Part shown: positions 57,377 through 64,000 of the stretch, in pieces | Numbering within the stretch: position 1 is the stretch's first letter | Layout of the letters: every line of letters begins with the position of its first letter | From: an uncultured Blastocatellia bacterium | GTDB taxonomy: Bacteria; Acidobacteriota; Blastocatellia; HR10 | Direction: 5' to 3' | Length of the DNA stretch: 64,000 bases | Assembly: GCA_937934295.1 (NCBI GenBank) | Contig: CALHAI010000005.1 | Span: forward strand, 55,272 to 119,271 | The notes under the pieces: model-generated | What the model was told of the DNA's origin: nothing | The model's database searches: none | What the model saw: the letters and a program-made list of their open reading frames with translations, nothing else | Position numbers and translations under genes: made by a program

Positions 57377-59389
57377 ATGAAGAGGAGACTCATCGGAGCA
57401 TTCGTATGCGGCTTATCACTTCTCTTCGCCATCTTGGTTGGGAATGATTGGCTGACGGACGCTCAAGTCGCTGTGAGCACCGGAGTGCGGATTCAGATCA
57501 TGAGCGCTACGATCTCTCCGGAACGACGGGTGGTCGTGACCTTCCGATTGACCGATGATCGCGGCATGCCCTTGGATCGAACGGGCGTGCGGACGGAAGG
57601 CCGCGTGGAGATCAACGTGATCCTCGCCCGCATTAACCGAGGAGACCGGCAATACACGGCGTACACGACGCGCCAACAAACGGGGGCTGTGCTCGGCACT
57701 GTGACGCAAGCATGGGTGGATACAGGCGGGACGTTCGCGGATTCTTCGGATGGAACCGTCGTTTACACGTCGGGGATCGTTCTGCCGGAGAATTACGATC
57801 CGACGGTCACGCACACGGTGGGGATCTCGGCTGTGCGTGACCTCACAGCGGCATTGGGGAAGCGCTTCGTCGCCAATGCGACGTTCGATTTCATCCCCGC
57901 CGGGGGCGACGTCTCGCCGATTCGGGACATCGTGACGACGGCGGCCTGCAATCAGTGCCACGATCAGTTGCAAGCGCACGGTGGGCGTTACGTGACCGTC
58001 AAAACGTGCGTCCTGTGCCATCAGCCGCAGACGGTGGATCCGGATACGGGGAACACGGTGGATTTCAAGGTCATGATCCACAAGATCCACCGGGGGCGCG
58101 ATCTGCCGAGCGTGCGCGCGGGAACGCCTTATCGGATCATCGGCTTCATGGGACGGGTCTTCGACTTCTCAACGGTCGGGTTCCCTCAGGACATTCGCAA
58201 TTGCACGACGTGCCATGCGGCCGGAGCGACGCAAGCCGATAATCATCTCACACAACCTTCACGGGCGGCCTGCGGGTCCTGTCACGATACTGTGAACTTC
58301 GCCACTGGGGAGGGGCATCTGGGGATCATTCAACGCGATGATACGCGCTGCGGCCGTTGCCACCAACCCACGTTGGGCGATGAGTTCGATCTCTCGGTGG
58401 CGGGCGCACATGCCATCCCCTTCAAGTCGCGGCAGCTTCCGGGCGTCGTCTTCAAGATCGTGGGCGTGACCGACACGGCACCTGGCCGCACGCCGACAGT
58501 GCTCTTCACCATTCAAGACCGCTCGGGCCGTCCAATCGCTCCGAGCGCAATGACGCGCCTGGCGCTGGTACTTGGCGGGCCGACGGCCGATTACGCGTGG
58601 TGGGTGAGCGAGGATGCGCGCGGAGCTACGGGTCCAGATGCCGAAGGGAATTACCGCTACACGTTCCGAACGCCTCTTCCAGCCGAGGCGCGTGGAACGT
58701 ACGTCGTAGGCATCGAGGGCTATCGGAATATCACCCTTGATCCGGGCCCAGCCGCTCCGGGCGATCCGGCGAACACGGTACGCGATGCCGGAGATAACGT
58801 CGTCAAATACTTCGCCGTCACCGATGCGCAGCCGGTCGCGCGGCGACAGATCGTGGATCTGCGCAACTGCCTGAAGTGCCATGACTCGCTCCGCACACAC
58901 GGGAGCAATCGCAACAACAATATCGAGCACTGCGTCATCTGCCACAATCCGACCGGCACCGATGAGGTGAGACGGCCGGCCGATCGGATGCCGCCCGAGA
59001 GCATAGACTTCAAGCTCCTCATTCACAAGATCCATCGAGGCGAGCACCTCGAACGCGAGTACACGGTCTATAGCTTCGCACGGCAGCCCGTCCCTTTCAA
59101 CGAAGTGCGCTTTCCAGCGAGCCTGAAGAACTGCCAGCTCTGCCACACGCCAGGGACATCTCTCCTGCCCGTGCGCGCCACGCTCGCGACGATCACGCCG
59201 CGCGGATTCCAGAACCCGACGCCACCGACCTCGACCGCTTGCCTCTCGTGCCACGACAGCCTCTCGGCCGAGGTACACGCGTTCGTCAACACGGCGGGAT
59301 CGGTCGAGACGTGCACCGTGTGCCACGGCGAAGGGAAAGAATTCGCCGTCTCGAAACTTCATGCGCTTCTGGTCGGCGAAATTCGCTAG
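57377..59389 (+). CDS. OmcA/MtrC-type decaheme cytochrome c
   Basis: A 670-residue exported multihaem cytochrome. A signal peptide (about 1-30) has no clear lipobox. A beta domain (about 35-180) is followed by five CxxCH sites at 191, 211, 276, 299 and 325, then a second beta domain (about 345-485) and five more at 498, 519, 586, 622 and 646. Two pentahaem blocks split by beta domains is the OmcA/MtrC architecture, which in Shewanella carries electrons to minerals outside the cell. No mtrA or mtrB gene is next to it, so the route across the outer membrane is unknown. A strong AAGGAGGGAGG site precedes the ATG. Confidence 0.93.
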   Translation: MKRRLIGAFVCGLSLLFAILVGNDWLTDAQVAVSTGVRIQIMSATISPERRVVVTFRLTDDRGMPLDRTGVRTEGRVEINVILARINRGDRQYTAYTTRQQTGAVLGTVTQAWVDTGGTFADSSDGTVVYTSGIVLPENYDPTVTHTVGISAVRDLTAALGKRFVANATFDFIPAGGDVSPIRDIVTTAACNQCHDQLQAHGGRYVTVKTCVLCHQPQTVDPDTGNTVDFKVMIHKIHRGRDLPSVRAGTPYRIIGFMGRVFDFSTVGFPQDIRNCTTCHAAGATQADNHLTQPSRAACGSCHDTVNFATGEGHLGIIQRDDTRCGRCHQPTLGDEFDLSVAGAHAIPFKSRQLPGVVFKIVGVTDTAPGRTPTVLFTIQDRSGRPIAPSAMTRLALVLGGPTADYAWWVSEDARGATGPDAEGNYRYTFRTPLPAEARGTYVVGIEGYRNITLDPGPAAPGDPANTVRDAGDNVVKYFAVTDAQPVARRQIVDLRNCLKCHDSLRTHGSNRNNNIEHCVICHNPTGTDEVRRPADRMPPESIDFKLLIHKIHRGEHLEREYTVYSFARQPVPFNEVRFPASLKNCQLCHTPGTSLLPVRATLATITPRGFQNPTPPTSTACLSCHDSLSAEVHAFVNTAGSVETCTVCHGEGKEFAVSKLHALLVGEIR

Positions 59390-59449
59390 CGCATGAGGAC
59401 GTTCAAGAAGGCCCTTCGCGAGGGCGCGCGTGATGCCGTCTCTCTCCTA

Positions 59450-59478
59450 TTGCCAGGACAAATGGTTGCGGACATAAT
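59450..59478 (+). promoter_or_regulatory. Promoter of the monohaem cytochrome c gene
   Basis: TTGCCA (59450-59455), exact 17-base spacer, CATAAT (59473-59478), about 38 bases before the ATG. Confidence 0.6.
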
Positions 59479-59515
59479 GTTTCGGGGGCGATAAGTCTTA
59501 AGGAGGGGAGGATTG

Positions 59516-59878
59516 ATGAAGCGCATCATTTACGGAGTGCTTGCTGTGCTGGTAGCTATGGGAGCGCTCCTTCCCCTTTGGGCTCAGGGCGATCCCAAGG
59601 CTGGGAAGGAGCTGCACGTCAAACATTGCCAACGCTGCCATGGCGAGCAGGGGAAAGGCGATGGTCCGGCCATGAAGGTAGTTAAGACGGTGAAGCTCGC
59701 CGACTGGACGAATCAGGCGGAGATGGCCAAATACAGTGATCAGGACCTCTCCAAGATCATAATGGAAGGCGGAGCGGCTGTGGGGAAGTCCAAACTCATG
59801 CCCGCGTACAAAGGGAAGCTGAAGGAGAAGGAGGTCTGGGACCTGATCGCCTTCATCCGCTCGCTGGCGAAGAAGTGA
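59516..59878 (+). CDS. Small monohaem cytochrome c
   Basis: A 120-residue periplasmic cytochrome c. It has a signal peptide (about 1-24, ending WAQG), one haem site, CQRCHG (near residue 38), and a distal methionine in KLMPAYKGKL (near residue 95), the class I pattern with a C-terminal helix WDLIAFIRSLAKK. Likely an electron shuttle to the oxidase encoded just downstream on the other strand, or from the decaheme cytochrome. The ATG at 59516 has AAGGAGGGGAGG; a TTG at 59513 is next to it. Its 3' end overlaps the convergent small gene by 26 bases. Confidence 0.92.
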   Translation: MKRIIYGVLAVLVAMGALLPLWAQGDPKAGKELHVKHCQRCHGEQGKGDGPAMKVVKTVKLADWTNQAEMAKYSDQDLSKIIMEGGAAVGKSKLMPAYKGKLKEKEVWDLIAFIRSLAKK

Positions 59879-60173
59879 ACGCCTGCCGAGGGGCTTCCGC
59901 ACGTGCTCGTTCAACGCGCGGAAGCTCCTGACAGCTCTTTCGACGAGAGGCTCTCCAGATGAGCGCGGCGATCCCGCCAGTGATTCCGAAGGGAACCAGG
60001 AGCAAAAAGAGAATCCCGCGATTGAACCCGCTGGCCCATTGCTGCCCTTCCGGCGAATTCATGAGCCCGGTGCGACACATCGCGCACTGCGCCCAGAGGA
60101 GGCCTTTCGCGAGCTGAAGGAGAAGGAGCCCCCAGGCTCCGCGTCCCAGCGTTCGAAGCGCTCTCCCTCTCAT
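59853..60173 (-). CDS. Small membrane protein of the oxidase operon
   Basis: A 106-residue protein with a signal-like N terminus (about 8-28). It has a short CAMCRTGL motif, with two cysteines just after the hydrophobic stretch, a second membrane helix (about 52-72, GILFLLLVPFGITGGIAALIW) and a basic tail. Proteins of this pattern (QCAMCR..., then one span) are often found beside haem-copper oxidases in Acidobacteria and Bacteroidetes; function unknown. The start overlaps the coxD-like stop (ATGA). The 3' end overlaps the cytochrome c gene. The paired cysteines could bind copper, which is speculation. Confidence 0.7.
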   Translation of the reverse strand: MRGRALRTLGRGAWGLLLLQLAKGLLWAQCAMCRTGLMNSPEGQQWASGFNRGILFLLLVPFGITGGIAALIWRASRRKSCQELPRVERARAEAPRQAFTSSPASG

Positions 60174-60499
60174 CGTCCCCCTCCGACGTGAAGATTCACT
60201 GACTGACTCGCGTTCAACACGCGAAGGCCATCCGGCGCGATCAGGAAGAAGAGGATGCCCGCCGTCGCGAGAATCCCCACAGCGACGATCACAATGAGGT
60301 TCGCGCGCTCAAAGCGCAGATGCATGAAGTAGCCGCCAATGAGCGACGCCTTCAGGAGCATCCCGGCAAGAAGCACGAGGATGAGGGCCGTCGTCAGCGC
60401 CGTCGTGCCCAGGAACATCATGCCGACGGTCACGATGAGGAGGATGGACCAAACGATCCAATAGATGCGATAGCCGCTGAGTTGATGCGTCTGGCTCAT
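60170..60499 (-). CDS. Cytochrome c oxidase subunit IV-like protein
   Basis: A 109-residue protein with three membrane spans (about 10-30, 36-60 and 68-90), matching the small CtaF/CyoD-type subunit IV: IYWIVWSILLIVTVGMMF and LLKASLIGGYFMHLRFER, whose KA..(V/I)..(F)MHL pattern is the family signature. It stabilises the oxidase. The ATG at 60499 has GGGAGGGGAGGG upstream. It lies 26 bases after the second subunit III gene. Confidence 0.88.
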   Translation of the reverse strand: MSQTHQLSGYRIYWIVWSILLIVTVGMMFLGTTALTTALILVLLAGMLLKASLIGGYFMHLRFERANLIVIVAVGILATAGILFFLIAPDGLRVLNASQSVNLHVGGGR

Positions 60500-60525
60500 A
60501 CGTCCCTCCCCTCCCGATCTGCGCT

Positions 60526-61140
60526 TCAGATCAGGTAAAAGAGCGTGAAGATGAAGACCCACACCAAGTCCACGAAATGCCAATAGAGGCCAGCCAGCTC
60601 GACGCCTTCAGGCGAGACGCGCTGCCGCAGCGCCCGCCAGGCAACAACTGACAGAACGATCACGCCCGTCAGGACGTGCGAGCCGTGAAATCCGGTGATG
60701 ATGAAGAACGCGGCGCTGAAGAGTGGAACGCCCCACGGGTTCGAGCTGAGCCGCGCTCCCTCGCTGATGAGCTTCGACCATTCGTAGGCCTGGCAGCTCA
60801 GAAAGCCCAATCCCCCCAAGATCGTCAACAACACGAACCGAAACGCGGTCTGCACGCGTCCCTGACGGGCGGCGCCGACGGCCGTCGCCATCGTCGCACT
60901 GCTCGTGATCAGGATGAAGGTCATCAGCGCGATGAAGTCCAGATGGAAGATCTCCGCGCGATTCGGCCACTGAGGGCTGGCCAGTCGCACGAAGCCGTAG
61001 CCGGCCAAAAGGCCGGCAAACAGCAGGCCATCGGTGATGATGAAGAGCCACAGCATCAACTTCCGCCAGCTCACGGCGAAGGGGGAGACGCCCCCTCGCC
61101 ACACGGATTCGATCGAGAGGTCCTTCGATGTTCGGCTCAT
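60526..61140 (-). CDS. Haem-copper oxidase subunit III (second copy)
   Basis: A 204-residue protein with five membrane spans. FIITDGLLFAGLLAGYGFVRL (about 33-53), FFIITGFHGSHVLTGVIVL (about 138-156, with the GFHxxHV motif) and YWHFVDLVWVFIFTLFYLI (C terminus) are the subunit III hallmarks. The ATG at 61140 gives the expected length, and upstream extension overlaps the other subunit III gene. It is the downstream of two tandem subunit III genes in this operon. Confidence 0.92.
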   Translation of the reverse strand: MSRTSKDLSIESVWRGGVSPFAVSWRKLMLWLFIITDGLLFAGLLAGYGFVRLASPQWPNRAEIFHLDFIALMTFILITSSATMATAVGAARQGRVQTAFRFVLLTILGGLGFLSCQAYEWSKLISEGARLSSNPWGVPLFSAAFFIITGFHGSHVLTGVIVLSVVAWRALRQRVSPEGVELAGLYWHFVDLVWVFIFTLFYLI

Positions 61141-61175
61141 CCGAATCCCCCTCCTTCCTTCACGATCTCCCCCCT

Positions 61176-61835
61176 TCAGAGGAGAAAGAGCACGAACAAG
61201 AGATAAAGCCAAAGCCCACCGACGAAATGCCAGTAGACGGCGCACAGGGAGAGGCGACGCGCGGTCCGTTCGCCCAAGGCGTCGCGCCACACCAGCGCGA
61301 GCACCGACAGCAGAGTGATCACCCCTCCGAGGACGTGCGCCCCATGCACGCCCGTGAGGATGTAGAAGAACGAGCTATGCGGATTCGTCGGCAGATAAAT
61401 CCCCTGCGCCCGCAGCGCCCGCCAGGCCAACAGCTGCCCGAACAGAAAGAGCACACCCAGTACTGTCACCCCAAGGATCCAACGGCGGAGGGCTCGCTGC
61501 CGCCGCCGCCCCACCTCCAAAAGAACGCTGCTCAACACGAGCACGCCCGTATTGATCCAAAGGATCGGGGGATACGGGAGTGGTTGCCAATCGGATCCGG
61601 CCTGTCGCACCAAATAGGCGCTGGTGAACCCGGCGAAGAGCATCGTCACTGTCCCCAGGAAGAGCCACAGCCCAAACTGCGCGTTGGGCACGGGAAGCCC
61701 ATGCTGAGGTTCGGAACCGCCATCGAATCCGCCGCGACGGTGATCGTCAGAAGGCGGCGTCCCGAAATCGCTCCACAGACGCGCGTCTCGGAACACGTCT
61801 GCCACTCGGATCCCCGTGCCAAATGGTCTCCTCAC
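61176..61835 (-). CDS. Haem-copper oxidase subunit III (first copy)
   Basis: A 219-residue protein with a polar N-terminal extension (about 1-48), then five membrane spans. LFLGTVTMLFAGFTSAYLV, FYILTGVHGAHVLGGVITL (the HGxHV motif) and the final CAVYWHFVGGLWLYLLFVLF identify subunit III. It starts with GTG (61835), supported by AGGAGG, 12 bases after the subunit I stop. It differs clearly from the second copy, so this is an old duplication. Confidence 0.92.
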   Translation of the reverse strand: MRRPFGTGIRVADVFRDARLWSDFGTPPSDDHRRGGFDGGSEPQHGLPVPNAQFGLWLFLGTVTMLFAGFTSAYLVRQAGSDWQPLPYPPILWINTGVLVLSSVLLEVGRRRQRALRRWILGVTVLGVLFLFGQLLAWRALRAQGIYLPTNPHSSFFYILTGVHGAHVLGGVITLLSVLALVWRDALGERTARRLSLCAVYWHFVGGLWLYLLFVLFLL

Positions 61836-61847
61836 GACTCCCTCCTC

Positions 61848-63620
61848 TTACCGCGTGACTTCGACAACCGTCGGCGGCACAGTCTGCGGCGTGAAGTCCT
61901 CGGGCGCACCGGGCACGCTATAATCGTACGGCCACCGATGGACTTCCGGCACCGTCTCCCCCCAATTCCCATGCGGCGGAGGCGTCGGCGCGACCCACTC
62001 CAACGTCGCCGCTCGCCATGGATTCTGCTCCGCCCGCGCGCCCCGGAACAGACTCCAGAAGAAGTTGAAGAGGAAGAGAAGCTGCGCCGCCCCGAGCACG
62101 AACGCCGCGACGCTGATGAAGGCGTTCATGTCGCGAATCGGCGCGAGGAACTCGAACTTGGAGAACGCATAGTACCGGCGTGGCATTCCACCGAAGCCCA
62201 AGAAATGCTGCGTGAGAAAGACGGCGTAAAACGCGATGAACGTCAACCAGAAGTGAATCTTCCCCAAGCGCTCATTCATCATGCGTCCGAACATCTTCGG
62301 GAACCAATAGTAGGTCCCTCCGAGAATAGCGAGCAACGTCACGCCCCCGATCATGAAGTGAAAGTGGCCGACGACGAAGTACGTGTCATGAAGTTGAATG
62401 TCTGAGGTCGCATTCCCGAGGAAGACCCCGCCCAATCCGCCTGTTCCGAAGAAGGCGATGCTGCCCAAAGCGAAGAGCGCCGGAGTGCGAAGCTGCAAGC
62501 GCGCGCCCCACAAGCTCGCGATCAGATTGAACCCGATGATGGCCGACGGGATCGTGATGGCCAGCGTCCCAATGGCGAAGAACTCTCCCACATACGGGTT
62601 CATCCCGCTCACGAACATGTGATGTCCCCACACGATCATGCTCAGCACGCCGATGGCGAAGAGCGAGTAGACCGTGAGGCGATAGCCGAAGATCGGCTTG
62701 CGCGTGAACGGCGGCAGAAGGTCCAAGGCAATACCCAGCGCAGGGAGGATGAGCACGTAGACTTCGGGATGCCCGAGGAACCAAAACAGATGCTGCCAGA
62801 GTAAAGGACTTCCCCCACTATGCGGCAGGACGCGCTCGCCGAAGTAGAGCCCACTTGGCAGGAAGAAGCTCGTCCCTCCATGCCGATCGAAGAGTAGGAG
62901 AATAGCGGCCGCCGTCAGGGGCGGGAACGCCAGCAGCCCCAAGATGGACGCGATCAAGAGCGTCCAGATGAACAGCGGCAGCCGCATCATGGACATCCCC
63001 CGCGTCCGCTCGTTGAGGATCGTCGTGACGAAGTTGAGGCCGCCCATGGTGAAGGAGGCGATGAAGAGCGCCATGCCAAGAATCCACAGCGTCTGTCCCA
63101 AACCCGAGCCGGGCACCGCCTGCTCGACGGCGCTCAGTGGGGGATAGGCCGTCCATCCCGACGCCGCAGCTCCTCCCTCGACGAAGAACGAGGCGAGCAT
63201 GATCACGCATGCCGGCACGACCGTCCAATACGAGAGCATGTTCAGGAACGGAAAGGCCATGTCGCGCGCGCCGATCTGCAGCGGCAACAAATAGTTCCCA
63301 AACCCGCTCACCAGGCCGAGCGAGACGAAGAAGAAGATCATCAGCGTGCCGTGCATGGTGATCAGCGCCAGGTAGAAGTCCGGGTTCATCACCCCGCCGG
63401 ACATCCCGCGCGGGAAGATCTTAGCCAGAAGCGGCCACTTCTCATCGGGCCAGCCAAGCTGCAAGCGAATGAGCATGGCCAACGCGCCGCCAACCAGGGC
63501 CATCCCCATCGCCGTCAGATAGTACTGAATCCCAATGACCTTGTGATCGGTGCTGAAGATGTACCGACGCCAAAAACTCGTGGGTTCTGCATGCGTGTGT
63601 ACCGAAGGCTTGCCGGCCAT
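61848..63620 (-). CDS. ctaD: Cytochrome c oxidase subunit I (A-type haem-copper oxidase)
   Basis: Catalytic subunit reducing oxygen to water and pumping protons. 590 residues with twelve or more spans. Haem and copper ligands are visible: H in ITMHGTLMIF, the His-Tyr pair in LGHPEVYVLILPALG, the HH of VWGHHMFVSG and the pair in HDTYFVVGHFHFM. The glutamate in GHPEV marks the A1-type D channel. The ATG follows GGAGGAGGGGAG. It is flanked by subunit II upstream and the two subunit III genes downstream. Confidence 0.97.
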   Translation of the reverse strand: MAGKPSVHTHAEPTSFWRRYIFSTDHKVIGIQYYLTAMGMALVGGALAMLIRLQLGWPDEKWPLLAKIFPRGMSGGVMNPDFYLALITMHGTLMIFFFVSLGLVSGFGNYLLPLQIGARDMAFPFLNMLSYWTVVPACVIMLASFFVEGGAAASGWTAYPPLSAVEQAVPGSGLGQTLWILGMALFIASFTMGGLNFVTTILNERTRGMSMMRLPLFIWTLLIASILGLLAFPPLTAAAILLLFDRHGGTSFFLPSGLYFGERVLPHSGGSPLLWQHLFWFLGHPEVYVLILPALGIALDLLPPFTRKPIFGYRLTVYSLFAIGVLSMIVWGHHMFVSGMNPYVGEFFAIGTLAITIPSAIIGFNLIASLWGARLQLRTPALFALGSIAFFGTGGLGGVFLGNATSDIQLHDTYFVVGHFHFMIGGVTLLAILGGTYYWFPKMFGRMMNERLGKIHFWLTFIAFYAVFLTQHFLGFGGMPRRYYAFSKFEFLAPIRDMNAFISVAAFVLGAAQLLFLFNFFWSLFRGARAEQNPWRAATLEWVAPTPPPHGNWGETVPEVHRWPYDYSVPGAPEDFTPQTVPPTVVEVTR

Positions 63621-63669
63621 AACTCCCCTCCTCCTACACGAAATCGCGCCGGGCTCCCGCGTCCTGTGC

Positions 63670-64000
63670 TCATGGCGAGAACGCCGGCTGGGCCGTCAAC
63701 CACCGCTCGAACTCTTCCAGCGGCAGAACGCGCAGCACGCCCCGCATCTGGAAATGCCCGAACCCGCACAGCTCCGCACACGCGATCTCGAACTCGCCGG
63801 TCTGCGTGGGCGTGAACCAGATGTCGATCGTCATGCCGGGCACCGCATCCTGCTTCACGCGAAAATGCGGCAGGAAGAAGCTGTGCAGGGTATCCTTTGA
63901 GCGGAGTCGAACGTGAATGGGCCGACCGACCGGAACGTACATGACCCCCAACTGCACAATGTCATCTCTGGAGGCCGGATCTCGCACATCTATCCCGAGC
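63670..64000 (-). CDS. coxB: Cytochrome c oxidase subunit II, C-terminal part (runs off the window)
   Basis: Only the last 110 or so residues are present; the 5' end lies beyond 64000. The CuA site is intact: a histidine in LHSFFLPHFRVKQD and the block CAELCGFGHFQMRG with its two cysteines, histidine and methionine. The glutamate between the cysteines is the usual backbone ligand. The protein ends soon after this block with no fused cytochrome c domain (aa3-type rather than caa3-type). It accepts electrons from cytochrome c, probably that encoded at 59516-59878. Confidence 0.95.
   Translation of the reverse strand, partial: LGIDVRDPASRDDIVQLGVMYVPVGRPIHVRLRSKDTLHSFFLPHFRVKQDAVPGMTIDIWFTPTQTGEFEIACAELCGFGHFQMRGVLRVLPLEEFERWLTAQPAFSP

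Noticed and set aside
59411..59425. Hairpin GCCCT/AGGGC after the decaheme cytochrome gene as a terminator
   Set aside because: The five-base stem is weak and no T tract follows.

Overview
The window is a 64 kb stretch of GC-rich, tightly packed bacterial chromosome, carrying about 50 protein genes on both strands. I saw no rRNA, tRNA, CRISPR array, insertion sequence or prophage. The best fit is an acidobacterium (Acidobacteriota) or a close relative. This is an inference from an Oar-like TonB-dependent outer-membrane protein with an N-terminal carboxypeptidase-regulatory domain, an OmcA/MtrC-type decaheme cytochrome, a haem-copper oxidase cluster with two subunit III genes, a membrane pyrophosphatase and the general housekeeping set. 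It is Gram-negative (outer-membrane protein, lipoprotein pathway) and can respire oxygen, but it also has ferredoxin-linked and oxygen-independent enzymes.

Layout. 0.1-2.8 kb: membrane pyrophosphatase hppA and a secreted 3D-domain protein, each preceded by a tiny leader frame with a strong ribosome binding site. 2.8-4.9 kb (minus): an anaerobic ribonucleotide reductase-like protein (ATP cone plus glycyl-radical-type fold plus zinc ribbon) that seems to have lost its catalytic cysteines and glycyl radical site. It is divergent from 5.0-15.7 kb (plus): gltX, a membrane protein, a YtxH protein, a coiled-coil membrane protein, ileS-lspA-lgt, an Mrr_N winged-helix/nuclease-like protein, and mutS. 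15.7-18.5 kb (minus): lepA and a ROK kinase. 18.6-21.5 kb (plus): an EF-G2-type GTPase and rdgB. 21.5-32.0 kb (minus): NAD synthetase plus a separate nitrilase-type glutaminase, an unknown exported protein, an AlbA_2/ATPase regulator, a TPR protein, a lipid kinase, guaB, prfA, rpmE and a cystathionine beta-synthase-type enzyme. 32.2 kb: a small unknown gene. 32.6-36.8 kb (minus): a BtpA-family protein and the large TonB-type protein. 37.2 kb (plus): an ArsA/GET3-type ATPase. 38.4-44.1 kb (minus): hflX, a 7TM-HD cyclic-dinucleotide phosphodiesterase and pyruvate kinase. 44.3-51.1 kb (plus): a late haem operon hemD-hemE-hemN-hemH-hemY, then trxB. 51.2-52.8 kb (minus): an amidohydrolase lipoprotein. 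53.7-57.3 kb (plus): a 2-oxoacid:ferredoxin oxidoreductase (delta, alpha, fused beta-gamma), a lone receiver protein and an unknown protein. 57.4-59.9 kb (plus): the decaheme cytochrome and a monohaem cytochrome c. 59.9-64.0 kb (minus): the haem-copper oxidase operon, whose subunit II gene runs off the window.

Functional themes. The right end is an electron-transfer neighbourhood: haem synthesis, ferredoxin-reducing oxidoreductase, decaheme cytochrome, small cytochrome c and terminal oxidase. The centre is translation, repair and nucleotide housekeeping. No clear multi-gene defence or mobile system is present. The most unusual items are the catalytically stripped NrdD-like protein, the Mrr_N/nuclease-like gene overlapping mutS, the amidohydrolase lacking its HxH metal motif, the two-gene NAD synthetase, the fused Kor beta-gamma subunit, the mini leader frames, and several promoters placed so that transcripts would start at or almost at the first codon.
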